64,000 nt of DNA, taken from JANNWF01 sp052390415 (GTDB taxonomy: Bacteria; Pseudomonadota; Gammaproteobacteria; Xanthomonadales; Xanthomonadaceae). Under the pieces are notes generated by a model. The model worked only from the letters and a program-made list of their open reading frames with translations. It was not told where the DNA came from and made no database searches. The stretch lies in NCBI GenBank assembly GCA_052390415.1, contig JBQTGY010000019.1, positions 4,037 to 68,036 of the forward strand, in the 5' to 3' direction. The translations under genes and the position numbers were made by a program. This document shows positions 9,438-18,340 of the stretch, piece by piece. Positions within the stretch are counted from its first letter, which is position 1. Each line of letters opens with the position of its first letter.

Positions 9438-9640
9438 GGGATCGATGCTCAATGGCACGGTGGCGTTCACGATTGTTTATCCAGCAGGCAAATTGACATT
9501 CACGGCGGGCGGTTACAGCGGGCGGCCACGGCGGCGGGCGAAGCGGATATCAAAGCGGCGGCAGTGTAGCGAAAGGCATGTGAGTCGCCCATGCGGGCTG
9601 CATCTCAACGTTCAGGCTTTACTGGTCGCAGATACGACGA

Positions 9641-9660
9641 GGCCGCGGTTTCCCGCGGCC
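9641..9660 (-). other. perfect GNRA-capped hairpin in the tsf-pyrH spacer
   Basis: On the minus strand the RNA reads GGCCGCGG-GAAA-CCGCGGCC: a perfect 8-bp GC stem closed by a GAAA tetraloop, 28 bases after the tsf stop. No run of U follows, so it is not a classical intrinsic terminator. It may protect the 3' end of rpsB-tsf mRNA, or partly attenuate transcription into pyrH, which would set different levels for translation factors and UMP kinase. Confidence 0.55.
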
Positions 9661-9687
9661 ACGTCGGTATCCATTTGCGTGACTGGC

Positions 9688-10566
9688 TTACGCCAAGCCG
9701 GCCTGCTTCATGACTTCGGCGGCGTAGTCTTCCACCACCTTCTCGATGCCTTCACCCACGGCCAGACGCTGGAAACCGATCACGTCGGCGCCGGCGGCCT
9801 TCAGGGCCACTTCAACGGTCTGGTCGGTGTTGAGAACGTACGGCTGACCGTAGAGGGTGACCTCGTTGACGATCTTGCTCATCTTGCCGCTGATGATTTT
9901 CTCGAGGATCTCGGCCGGCTTCGAACGGTCCTTGTCGGACATTTTCGCCAGCTCGATTTCCTTTTCCTTGGCAATGAAGTCGGCCGGAACATCGGCAGCC
10001 TTGTTGTAGGGCGGGTTCATCGCGGCCACATGCATGGCAATGCCCCGCGCCAACTCGACATCGCCACCGTTCAACTCGACCAGCACGCCGATGCGGCCGC
10101 CGTGCACGTAAGCGGCAACCACGTTGTTGCCGGAGACGCGGCTCAGCCGGCGCACTTGCACGTTCTCGCCGACCTTGGCAACCAAGGCAAGGCGCGCGCC
10201 TTCGATGGTTTCGCCGGAAGCCAGTGCGACGGTCTTCAGCGCTTCGGCATCGTTTGCACCTGAGGCCAGCGCGGCCGGAGCGACAGCCGCGGCAAAGCCG
10301 AGGAAGTTTTCGTCCTTGGCGACAAAGTCTGTCTCGGAGTTGATTTCGACCAGGACCGCGTTGCCGCCTTCCTGAGCGCTGATGATGCGGCCTTCAGCGG
10401 CCACGCGGCCGGACTTCTTGTCGGCCTTGGCGAGACCTGACTTGCGCAGATATTCCATCGCGCTGTCGATGTTGCCGCTGTTTTCAGTGAGTGCCTTCTT
10501 GCACTCCATCATGCCGGCGCCAGAGCGCTCGCGCAGTTCCTTGACCAGGCTTGCAGTAATTTCCAT
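9688..10566 (-). CDS. tsf: elongation factor Ts
   Basis: EF-Ts exchanges GDP for GTP on EF-Tu. The 292-residue protein starts at ATG 10566 (MEITASLVKELRERSGAG), with AAGGA six bases upstream. It contains MMECKKALTENSGNID, the UBA-like N-domain, and the core motifs INSETDFVAKDENF and HVAAMNP. It follows rpsB by 275 bp, the universal rpsB-tsf pairing. Length and content are normal for the family. Confidence 0.98.
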   Translation of the reverse strand: MEITASLVKELRERSGAGMMECKKALTENSGNIDSAMEYLRKSGLAKADKKSGRVAAEGRIISAQEGGNAVLVEINSETDFVAKDENFLGFAAAVAPAALASGANDAEALKTVALASGETIEGARLALVAKVGENVQVRRLSRVSGNNVVAAYVHGGRIGVLVELNGGDVELARGIAMHVAAMNPPYNKAADVPADFIAKEKEIELAKMSDKDRSKPAEILEKIISGKMSKIVNEVTLYGQPYVLNTDQTVEVALKAAGADVIGFQRLAVGEGIEKVVEDYAAEVMKQAGLA

Positions 10567-10841
10567 GAGAGTCCTTGAGGCGGGTTTTGGTTCGAGTGGC
10601 TGAATTGAATGGATCAATGCCGATTCGAACGGGTTTCGAGGTGTTGCCAGTCGCACGCCCGTCGCCGTCGGTGGACGTCGCGAAGTGCCGGTCTGCGAGT
10701 TGCGATCAATGGCATGACGGGTCAAGACCCGCCCTGCGAATCGATCAATGTACCCAGACCATCGCAGCGGCTGGCTTCAGGCGCTCCGTAGCTTGAACGC
10801 TGCGCATGACGATCATCTTGCGCAGCGTTGCAGCGGGGTGA

Positions 10842-11723
10842 TCAGCCGTCAGCAGGACGCGGCGCAGCGGCGCGGCGCGGGCCAGCACCCGGGCCTGGGC
10901 GCTTGTTGCCCGGGGCGCGGTCCGGACGATCACGGTCACGACGTGGCGCCGGCTTGGCGCGCTCGTTGTCGCGCATGGCGACCGGGTTGCCTTCGGCGTC
11001 GAGTTCAACGAACTCATCGTCGGCACCACCGATGATCGGCGCAGCGGCCTTGCCTTCCAGCACGGCGTCCGATGCCGCACGTGCATACAACTGCACCGCA
11101 CGAATGGCGTCGTCGTTGCCCGGAATCGCGTAATCGACCAGCGCCGGGTCATAGTTGGTATCGACCACAGCGATCACCGGAATGCCCAACTTCTTGGCTT
11201 CCTGCACGGCGATGTTCTCGTGGCCGATGTCGATCACGAACAGCGCGTCGGGCAGGCGATTCATGTTCTTGATGCCGCCCAGGGTCGCTTCCAGCTTCTC
11301 GCGTTCACGGTGCAAGCCCAGCACTTCGTGCTTGACCAGCTTGCCGTAATTGCCATCAACGGCCATCGCGTCCAGCTCTTTCAAGCGCGCGATCGACTGT
11401 TTCACGGTGCGGAAGTTGGTCAGCATGCCGCCCAACCAGCGCTGCGCAACGTACGGCATGTTGCAGCGCACGGCCTCTTCTTTCATCGACTCACGCGCCG
11501 AACGCTTGGTGCCGACAAACAGGATGCTGCCGCGCTTTTGCGCCACGCCGGAGACGAAATTCATCGCGTCGTTGAACAGCGGCAGGGTCTTTTCGAGATT
11601 GATGATGTGAATCTTGCCGCGTGCGCCGAAGATGAATTGGCCCATCTTCGGGTTCCAGTAACGGGTCTGGTGGCCGAAATGGACGCCGGCTTCCAGCATC
11701 TGACGCATGGTGACTTGGGGCAT
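10842..11723 (-). CDS. rpsB: 30S ribosomal protein S2
   Basis: S2 is part of the 30S head-body hinge and is needed for S1 binding. The 293-residue protein starts at ATG 11723 (MPQVTMRQMLEAGVHFGHQ), with AAGGAA seven bases upstream. The body carries the signatures NPKMGQFIFGARGKIHIINL and FVIDIGHENIAVQEA. Compared with the roughly 240-residue E. coli protein it has a low-complexity tail, rich in Pro, Arg, Ala and Gly, over about the last 40 residues (RAPGNKRPGPGAGPRR). Extended, disordered S2 tails of this sort vary between lineages. Confidence 0.98.
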   Translation of the reverse strand: MPQVTMRQMLEAGVHFGHQTRYWNPKMGQFIFGARGKIHIINLEKTLPLFNDAMNFVSGVAQKRGSILFVGTKRSARESMKEEAVRCNMPYVAQRWLGGMLTNFRTVKQSIARLKELDAMAVDGNYGKLVKHEVLGLHREREKLEATLGGIKNMNRLPDALFVIDIGHENIAVQEAKKLGIPVIAVVDTNYDPALVDYAIPGNDDAIRAVQLYARAASDAVLEGKAAAPIIGGADDEFVELDAEGNPVAMRDNERAKPAPRRDRDRPDRAPGNKRPGPGAGPRRAAAPRPADG

Positions 11724-12003
11724 GGGAGTTCCTTGGATGACAATATGAAGCCAAGTCGCCCTCAATGTTGGGCGGCAAGTGGCTCCGGGTTTGACCTCCC
11801 CGCGGCTCCATGACGAATCCGAAAGACCTGAAAAGGCCCCTCGGACACCCCGCCATGGCAGTTCGACGCGGGTGCGAATTCACCGGTGACGCCCGGCGTG
11901 GGCGGGATGCAAAATACGCAGAGCACAAGCGCTGCGCGTTCGACAAAGCCGACGAAGGATAGCGGCTGGTTAGCTTGGCCGCAACTATGGGAACATCTAG
12001 CCT
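11724..12003. promoter_or_regulatory. divergent rpsB / map control region and rpsB leader
   Basis: These 280 bp separate the minus-strand rpsB operon from plus-strand map. They must hold both promoters and the rpsB 5' leader, where S2 autoregulation acts in E. coli. I could not place convincing -35/-10 pairs by eye. Only the strong rpsB ribosome-binding site (AAGGAA near 11731-11736) and a GC-rich, potentially structured leader around 11790-11870 are visible. No gene is apparent. Confidence 0.45.
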
Positions 12004-12798
12004 ATGTCAATCACGATCAAATCAGCGGCAGATGTCGAAGGCATGCGTGTAGCCGGACGGCTGGCTGCACAAGTGCTGGAGATGATCACGCCATACGTGG
12101 TGCCTGGCGTCACGACCGCTGAGTTGGACGAACGCTGCCACGCCCACATCGTCAACGAACAAAAAGCCATCCCCGCCAATGTCGGTTATGGCGGCGCGCC
12201 AGGGCGGATTCCTTTTCCGGCCACCATTTGCGCCTCGGTCAACAATGTCATCTGTCACGGTGTGCCCAGCCCGGCCAAAGTGCTGAAAGACGGCGACATC
12301 GTCAACATCGACGTGACCGTCATCAAGGATGGTTGGCACGGCGATACCAGTCGAATGTTCATCGTCGGCGAGGGCACGGTGCTGGCCAAACGTCTGGTCG
12401 AGACGACGCGCGAAGCGATGTATCGCGGCATTCGCGCGGTCAAACCCGGTGCCACTTTGGGCGACGTCGGCCACGCCATTCAGGCGTACGCCGAGAGTCA
12501 GCGTTTTTCGGTGGTGCGCGAATATTGTGGGCACGGCATCGGGCGCGTGTATCACGAAGACCCGCAAGTTCTGCATTACGGTCAGCCGGGTACCGGCATG
12601 CGTTTGTTGCCGGGCATGACCTTCACCGTCGAGCCAATGATCAACGCTGGTCAGCGACACACCCGTTTGCTGCCGGATGGTTGGACCGTGGTAACCCGTG
12701 ATCGTTCGTTGTCGGCGCAGTGGGAGCATACGATTGCCGTCACGGAGACGGGCTATGAGGTACTGACGCCTCGCAGCGATGACGCCGGCTGGTTGTGA
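12004..12798 (+). CDS. map: type I methionine aminopeptidase
   Basis: This enzyme removes the initiator Met from nascent proteins. The 264-residue protein shows the pita-bread fold metal ligands in order: IVNIDVTVIKDGWHGDTSRMF (two Asp), REYCGHGIGRVYHEDP (His), the FTVEPMI Glu, and the last Glu in SAQWEHTIAVTE. VICHGVPS carries the substrate His. The start is ATG 12004. Its TGA overlaps the glnD GTG by four bases, so the two are translationally coupled. Length is typical. Confidence 0.98.
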   Translation: MSITIKSAADVEGMRVAGRLAAQVLEMITPYVVPGVTTAELDERCHAHIVNEQKAIPANVGYGGAPGRIPFPATICASVNNVICHGVPSPAKVLKDGDIVNIDVTVIKDGWHGDTSRMFIVGEGTVLAKRLVETTREAMYRGIRAVKPGATLGDVGHAIQAYAESQRFSVVREYCGHGIGRVYHEDPQVLHYGQPGTGMRLLPGMTFTVEPMINAGQRHTRLLPDGWTVVTRDRSLSAQWEHTIAVTETGYEVLTPRSDDAGWL

Positions 12799-15452
12799 CC
12801 ACAAGTTCGCCCCATGTCTCCTTGCTTGAACGGCTGACCGCCGTCGGCAAGGATGGCTGGCGCGACGCCGCACGCGAAGTGTTGGCGACAACGCGGGCGC
12901 GGCTGGATGTCGAGTTTGATGCGGGGGTCGATGTCGGCGAGTTGTTGCGCGGACGCTGTGCTGCGGTCGACGCGGTGTGCCTGAGTGCTTGGAAGACCAT
13001 TGCATGCGAACCGGCAGGTCTTAGCCTGTTGGCCACCGGTGGTTACGGTCGTGGCGAGCTGTTCCCGCATTCGGATGTGGATTTGCTGGTGCTGGGCGAA
13101 CTCGCCGCTCAAGAGGCCGCGCAATCGGCGTTACAGCGATTCTTCACCGCGCTGTGGGACGTGGGTCTGGAGCCTGGCCATGCGGTGCGCAGCATTGCCC
13201 AGTGCGTCGAAGCCGCCTGCGCCGACATCACCGTAGCCACCGCATTGCTCGACCTGCGTGCCTTGCGCGCCGGAGACAGTGTGATGCGTGCGCTTGAAGT
13301 GGCCTCCAACGCACCCGGCGTTTGGCCGCCCGCTGAATTCTTTGCCGGCAAACGCGCGGAATTGCGCGCCCGCCATGCGCGTTACAACGATACCGCCTAC
13401 AACCTCGAACCCAACCTCAAGGAAGGTCCCGGCGGACTGCGCGATCTGCACACCTTGGCGTGGATGGCGCAACGTTTGTTCGGGGTCAGTGACCTGGCCG
13501 GACTGCGTCCGTTGGATGTGTTGGGCGAGGGTGAAGAAGACGCTCTGCATCGGGAATATGCAGCCCTGTCGCGATTGCGGTTTGCCTTGCATTCGGTCGC
13601 GGGTCGCCGCGAAGAGCGGCTGGTGTTCGAACATCAGACCGCCCTGGCCAAACGCTTCCAGTTGCGCGACGAACACCGCGAAAATCTCGCTGTGGAGCAG
13701 TTGATGCAAGGCTATTTCCGCAGCGCGGCGGTGGTGTTGCGCTTGTCTGAGCGCTTGATGCAGCGCTTTGAAGAAAGCCTCGGTGGCGCGCAGGCGAGGG
13801 TGGTGCTGGACGAACAATTTGCGCTCGATGGCGGCTATCTGCGGCTGCGTGATGATCGTTTGTTGAGCGAGCGGCCACTGGCGATCATCGACCTGTTCGA
13901 TGTCTGGCAGACCACGCCGGAAGTGCGCGGCCTGCACTCCACGGCAGCCCGGGCCTTGGGTGAGGCGCTGCCACGCGTCGACGCGCAACTGCGTGCCGAT
14001 CCCGAAGCGCGCAAACGTTTCATGCAGCTGGTGCGGCATCCGGCCGCGGCCATCACCCTCGGTCGGATGGCGAAACTCGGCGTGTTGGGACGTTATGTGC
14101 CGCCGTTCGGAAAAGTCGCCGGACGCATGCAGTACGACCTGTTCCATGTCTACACGGTCGACGAACACACGCTCACGGTGCTGCGCAACATCGCCAGTTT
14201 TCGTGAAGAAGCCTCGCGCAACCGGTTCAGTCTGGCCTACGAAGTGTGGCCGCGATTACGCAAACCGGAGCTGTTGCTGCTTGCCGGACTGTTTCACGAC
14301 ATCGGCAAAGGCCGTGGTGGTGATCACTCGGCACTTGGCGCGCAAGACGCGATGAGTTTCTGCTGTGATCATGGATTGTCGGATGCCGACGCCGATCTGG
14401 TTGGCTGGCTGGTGCGCCAGCACCTGACCATGAGCATCACCGCGCAACGCCAGGACATCGCCGATCCCGATGTCATCCGCCGTTTTGCCGGCATCGTCAG
14501 CGAGCGTGAGCGCCTCGATTACCTGTACCTGTTGACCGTGGCCGACATCGCCGGCACCAGCCCCAAATTGTGGAATGCGTGGAAGGATCGGCTTCTGGCT
14601 GACTTGTACGGCGCGACCCGCTTCGCCCTGCGCCGTGGCCTGGAGCATCGCACGCATGCCATCGAGCGCATCTTCGAGACCCGCAACGAAGCCGAGGCAA
14701 TGATCTACGCCCATGGCATGGGTGGCGAGGAAATTGCGCGCATCTGGGAAGAGTTTCCCGACGAGAGTTTTCTACGCTATCGACCGCAGCAAATCGCCTG
14801 GCAAACGCTGGGTATCGCCGATGCACATCCGGGCGAGCCGCGGGTGTTGGCGCGTGCGCACGAGCGCCCCGGCGCGCTTGAAGTATTCGTTTATTCGCCG
14901 GATCGCGATGGCCTGTTTGCCGCCGTCGCCGCGACCCTGGATCGCTTGGGTCTGAACGTGATGGAAGCGCGCATCGTGACCTCCAAACGTGGCAACAGTC
15001 TGGATACCTTCCAGGTCCTGGATGCCGGCAGCGAGTTCATCTCGCCCGAGCGCCGTGCCCGCACGGTGGCCGAAGCGATCTACGAAACCTTGAGTCGTTC
15101 GCCGCTGCGCACGCCGACGGCGCGGCGTTCGATGTCGCGACAACTCAAACACTTTCGAGTAGCGACGCGGGTCGAGTTTTCGCTGACCAACAGCAGCCGG
15201 ACCGAGATGAGTTTGGTCTGCACGGATCGGCCCGGCTTGTTGGCCATCGTTTCGGCCGTACTGCGCAGCCAGGGTTTGCGCGTACACGACGCCCGCATCG
15301 CCACCTTTGGCGAGCGCGTGGAGGACTTCTTCCTGATCAGCGACGAACACGACGCACCATTGACCGACGAAGCGGCCAACGCGCTGAAGGATGCCTTGCT
15401 CGCCAGTCTCGACCTGACCACTTCTGCGGAGCCGCATGTCATCGCCAGCTGA
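12795..15452 (+). CDS. glnD: bifunctional PII uridylyltransferase / uridylyl-removing enzyme GlnD
   Basis: GlnD senses glutamine and adds or removes UMP on PII proteins, setting nitrogen metabolism. The 885-residue protein has four parts: a nucleotidyltransferase domain with GGYGRGELFPHSDVDLL (catalytic Asp pair near residues 94-96), a linker with EGPGGLRDLHTL, an HD phosphohydrolase domain with LFHDIGKGRGGDH near residue 500, and two C-terminal ACT domains (from about residues 690 and 805, for example VFVYSPDRDGLFAAVAATL and LVCTDRPGLLAIVSAVL). It starts with GTG, coupled to map by a GTGA overlap, and ends 17 bases inside dapD. Full length and intact. Confidence 0.97.
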   Translation: MTTSSPHVSLLERLTAVGKDGWRDAAREVLATTRARLDVEFDAGVDVGELLRGRCAAVDAVCLSAWKTIACEPAGLSLLATGGYGRGELFPHSDVDLLVLGELAAQEAAQSALQRFFTALWDVGLEPGHAVRSIAQCVEAACADITVATALLDLRALRAGDSVMRALEVASNAPGVWPPAEFFAGKRAELRARHARYNDTAYNLEPNLKEGPGGLRDLHTLAWMAQRLFGVSDLAGLRPLDVLGEGEEDALHREYAALSRLRFALHSVAGRREERLVFEHQTALAKRFQLRDEHRENLAVEQLMQGYFRSAAVVLRLSERLMQRFEESLGGAQARVVLDEQFALDGGYLRLRDDRLLSERPLAIIDLFDVWQTTPEVRGLHSTAARALGEALPRVDAQLRADPEARKRFMQLVRHPAAAITLGRMAKLGVLGRYVPPFGKVAGRMQYDLFHVYTVDEHTLTVLRNIASFREEASRNRFSLAYEVWPRLRKPELLLLAGLFHDIGKGRGGDHSALGAQDAMSFCCDHGLSDADADLVGWLVRQHLTMSITAQRQDIADPDVIRRFAGIVSERERLDYLYLLTVADIAGTSPKLWNAWKDRLLADLYGATRFALRRGLEHRTHAIERIFETRNEAEAMIYAHGMGGEEIARIWEEFPDESFLRYRPQQIAWQTLGIADAHPGEPRVLARAHERPGALEVFVYSPDRDGLFAAVAATLDRLGLNVMEARIVTSKRGNSLDTFQVLDAGSEFISPERRARTVAEAIYETLSRSPLRTPTARRSMSRQLKHFRVATRVEFSLTNSSRTEMSLVCTDRPGLLAIVSAVLRSQGLRVHDARIATFGERVEDFFLISDEHDAPLTDEAANALKDALLASLDLTTSAEPHVIAS

Positions 15453-16320
15453 TGTTGAAACCCTGCGTTGGATCATCGAAGACGCCTTCGAGCGTCGCAG
15501 CAGCCTCGAAGCCAGCGAAATTGAAACGCGTGTCAGGCCTGCGGTCGAACGAGTGCTGGATGATCTGGAGGCGGGCCGCGTGCGCGTGGCCCAACCCATC
15601 GGTGGAGAGGCCGGTGGGAACGGCGCTGATTCTATCGGCGCTGACCAGGCAGGCGGATGGCAGGTCAATGATTGGCTGAAAAAGGCGGTGCTGTTGTATT
15701 TCCGCGTCAGCGAGATGCAACGCATGGACGGCGCGCCCGCCCCGTATTGGGACAAGGTGCCTCTGCGTTTTCACCATGCAGACGCGGCGAAGTTTGTCGA
15801 TGTTGGCGCGCGCATCGTGCCGGGTGCAGTGGTCAGGCGCGGCGCACACCTGGGCCGTGACAGCGTGTTGATGCCCAGTTTCGTCAATATCGGCGCGTTT
15901 GTGGGTGCACGCACCATGGTCGATACCTGGGCCACCGTCGGTTCCTGTGCACAGATCGGTGCCGACTGTCATTTGTCCGGTGGCGTCGGCATCGGTGGCG
16001 TGCTCGAACCTCTGCAGGCGTCGCCAACCATCATCGAAGACAATTGCTTCGTCGGCGCGCGCTCGGAGGTGGTCGAAGGCGTGATCGTCGAACGCGGCAG
16101 CGTGATCGGCATGGGCGTGTTCCTCGGCCAGTCCACCAAGATCTTCAATCGCGCGACCGGAGAAGTGAGTTATGGGCGCGTGCCCGCCGGCAGCGTCGTC
16201 GTCGCCGGCAGCTTGCCCGCCGCCGACGGCAGCCATTCCCTTTACGCCGCCGTCATCGTCAAGCAAGTGGACGAGCGCACGCGCAGCAAGACCTCGATCA
16301 ATGAGTTGTTGCGGGCATAG
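15436..16320 (+). CDS. dapD: 2,3,4,5-tetrahydropyridine-2,6-dicarboxylate N-succinyltransferase DapD
   Basis: DapD succinylates tetrahydrodipicolinate in the succinylase branch of diaminopimelate/lysine synthesis. The 294-residue protein has a helical N-domain and then a left-handed beta-helix made of hexapeptide repeats: ARIVPGAVVRRGAHLGRDSV, MPSFVNIGAFVGA and GGVGIGGVLEPLQA. DNCFVGARSEVVEGVIVERG follows. A short Gly/Ala-rich insert at about residues 56-72 (GGEAGGNGADSIGADQ) is unusual but in frame. It starts inside the 3' end of glnD. dapE lies two genes downstream in the same pathway. Confidence 0.96.
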   Translation: MSSPADVETLRWIIEDAFERRSSLEASEIETRVRPAVERVLDDLEAGRVRVAQPIGGEAGGNGADSIGADQAGGWQVNDWLKKAVLLYFRVSEMQRMDGAPAPYWDKVPLRFHHADAAKFVDVGARIVPGAVVRRGAHLGRDSVLMPSFVNIGAFVGARTMVDTWATVGSCAQIGADCHLSGGVGIGGVLEPLQASPTIIEDNCFVGARSEVVEGVIVERGSVIGMGVFLGQSTKIFNRATGEVSYGRVPAGSVVVAGSLPAADGSHSLYAAVIVKQVDERTRSKTSINELLRA

Positions 16321-16350
16321 GTCAAAGGAGAGAGCGGCGAGTGTGATGCA

Positions 16351-16577
16351 TGTAGGAGCGGCGGAAGCCGCGATTCGGTGTGGTCGGAGCGAGGTAGGGT
16401 GCGTCTTGACGCACCGGCTTCGGTTCAAGCCCAGTGCGGGTGCGTCAAGACGCACCCCGTGCCATGGTTGACGGAGCGGAAGCCGTGATCATGCGTGCCG
16501 GACGTCCCCAAGTATCGCGGCTTCCGCCGTTCGGCCGCTTCGCAGCCACGCCTTCGCTACGCTCGGTCCTACAAGAG
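16351..16577. repeat. nested extragenic palindromic element
   Basis: The 227-bp spacer element starts TGTAGGA and ends TCCTACA. Inside are GGCGGAAGCCGCGA (16360-16373) with its exact complement TCGCGGCTTCCGCC (16515-16528). At its centre is a 19-bp perfect inverted repeat, arms 16397-16415 and 16439-16457, each arm itself palindromic around GACGCACC. The outer 14-mer pair recurs at 45830-45881. This resembles the REP/BIME-type palindromes common in Xanthomonadales. No RAYT transposase is present in this window. It occupies most of the 313-bp gap between dapD and the next gene. Confidence 0.75.
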
Positions 16578-16633
16578 CGCCGGATGTTCCATGTTTCGTC
16601 GAATCCCAAATCTCAAATCCCAACCCAAAAAAA

Positions 16634-16987
16634 ATGACCCTCTACGGCCTGACCAAATGCGGCACCTGCGACAAAGCCAAAAACTGGCTTCTGCGCCACA
16701 AGATCGAACACACTTTCATCGACTATCGCGAGCAACCCATTGCTGCGGCCACGCTCAAAGCATGGGCACAGCAGCTTGGTGGATGGGAGAAGCTGGTCAA
16801 TCGATCATCCATGACCTGGCGCAATTTGCCGCTGGCGCGTAAGGAGCCCGCCAGTGATCCCGAATGGACCCTGTTGATCAAGGAATATCCGGCGCTGATC
16901 CGGCGGCCGGTGACCGTGTTGGACGACGGCAGCGTCAGCGTTGGCTTCACCGACAAGCAATACGCGCTGCGTTTCGCAGCAAAGTAG
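16634..16987 (+). CDS. yffB: ArsC-family (Spx/YffB-type) thioredoxin-fold reductase
   Basis: This 117-residue member of the ArsC/Spx/YffB family has an N-terminal thioredoxin-like motif, MTLYGLTKCGTCDKAKNWL. Its CGTC is close to the catalytic N-terminal Cys of arsenate reductases. It ends with a strand region, RRPVTVLDDGSVSVGF. In E. coli yffB likewise lies immediately upstream of dapE, and that conserved link supports YffB rather than a true arsenate reductase. The start ATG follows a run of eight A and lacks a Shine-Dalgarno sequence. The cellular substrate is not known from sequence. Confidence 0.88.
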   Translation: MTLYGLTKCGTCDKAKNWLLRHKIEHTFIDYREQPIAAATLKAWAQQLGGWEKLVNRSSMTWRNLPLARKEPASDPEWTLLIKEYPALIRRPVTVLDDGSVSVGFTDKQYALRFAAK

Positions 16988-17022
16988 AAGTCCAGTTCTG
17001 ATTTTGAGCGAGCATTGCTGAG

Positions 17023-18162
17023 ATGGCCAACGACTCCGACGTCCTCGCTCTCACCCAGGAACTGATCGCAAGGGCGTCGCTGACGCCCGACGATGCCGGC
17101 TGCCAAGCGCATATAGCCGAACGCTTGCGCGCCGCGGGCTTCACCATCGAGCAGCTCGATTTTGGCGTGGTCAAGAATCTGTGGGCGACGCATGGCAGCG
17201 GTGCCCCGGTGATCTGCTTGCTCGGTCATACCGATGTGGTGCCGACTGGCCCGGTCGAAGCATGGGCCAGCGATCCGTTCCAACCGACGATCCGCGATGG
17301 GCATCTCTATGGTCGTGGTGCGGCTGACATGAAGGGCAGCGTCGCCGCTTTCGTCATTGCGCTCGAACAAGAGGTGGCCGCGACGCGCGACCATGTCGGC
17401 ACGCTGGCGCTGCTGCTTACCTCCGATGAAGAAGGCGATGCCATCGACGGCGTACGCCGGGTGGCCTCAGCCTTTCGCGAGCGCGGTCAGGCCATCGATT
17501 ACTGCCTCGTCGGCGAGCCTTCCTCCGATCAACAGTTGGGCGATGTGGTTCGCGTCGGTCGCCGCGGCTCCCTGACCGCAACGGTGACAGTGCGCGGTGT
17601 GCAGGGTCACGTCGCCTATCCCGATGCGGCGATCAATCCGATCCACCGTGCACTGCCCGCGCTGCTGTCGCTGGTCCAACGTCAGTGGGACAGCGAGCCC
17701 TATCCCGACTTCCCACCCACCAGTTTGCAGATCGCCAACTTCAATGCCGGCACCGGTGCCAGCAATGTGATCCCCGGCAGCGCCAAGGTGCAGTTCAACC
17801 TACGCTACTCGCCGCACTGGACTGCGGATGCTCTGATGGCTGAGATCGAAGCGTGCTTGGTCGAGCACAAAGTCGACGCGCACATCGACTGGCATCGCTC
17901 GGGCGAGCCCTTCTACACCGCCCCCGGCAAACTACGCGATGCCGTCCGCGATGCAATGGCAGACGTGCTCGGCGTGATCCCGCTTGAAAACACTGGTGGC
18001 GGCACTTCCGACGGCCGTTTCATCGCCCCGCTTGGAGCACAAGTGGTTGAGCTGGGCCCGATCAATGCCAGCATCCACAAGGTGGATGAGCGGGTGTCAG
18101 TTGAGGATCTGCTGAAGTTGCCCATGCTTTATCGAAGCGTGCTGCAGCGTTTGTTGGCTTGA
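17023..18162 (+). CDS. dapE: succinyl-diaminopimelate desuccinylase DapE
   Basis: DapE removes succinate from N-succinyl-LL-DAP, giving diaminopimelate for lysine and peptidoglycan. It is a dinuclear zinc M20 peptidase fold. The 379-residue protein shows LLGHTDVVPTGP (first zinc His and catalytic Asp), YGRGAADMKGSVAAF (bridging Asp), LLTSDEEGDA (catalytic Glu and zinc Glu), and a C-terminal zinc His in GPINASIHKVDERV. The dimerisation domain lies at about residues 180-290. It sits 35 bp after the ArsC-like gene, completing the dapD-yffB-dapE group. Confidence 0.97.
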   Translation: MANDSDVLALTQELIARASLTPDDAGCQAHIAERLRAAGFTIEQLDFGVVKNLWATHGSGAPVICLLGHTDVVPTGPVEAWASDPFQPTIRDGHLYGRGAADMKGSVAAFVIALEQEVAATRDHVGTLALLLTSDEEGDAIDGVRRVASAFRERGQAIDYCLVGEPSSDQQLGDVVRVGRRGSLTATVTVRGVQGHVAYPDAAINPIHRALPALLSLVQRQWDSEPYPDFPPTSLQIANFNAGTGASNVIPGSAKVQFNLRYSPHWTADALMAEIEACLVEHKVDAHIDWHRSGEPFYTAPGKLRDAVRDAMADVLGVIPLENTGGGTSDGRFIAPLGAQVVELGPINASIHKVDERVSVEDLLKLPMLYRSVLQRLLA

Positions 18163-18340
18163 GCCTTGTTGGCGCCTTGGATTGCGCATGAGGAAAGCGG
18201 TTTGGGGGTGCAAGCAGCTGGCGCGGATGCCAGCCGATGCGAGATGTTTGGGCACCTTGCAAACGGACAATGACGCTGTCTGATGAGGTCGCTCGGTCGC
18301 TGATTCCGGCTGCATCGGCATCCAAGGTTAGGATTGCCCC

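Noticed and set aside
13131..14168. 345-codon minus-strand frame opposite glnD
   Set aside because: Shadow of glnD with no recognisable domain.
15439..16455. 338-codon minus-strand frame opposite dapD
   Set aside because: Shadow frame; composition (His, Asp rich) is typical of an antisense GC-rich reading.
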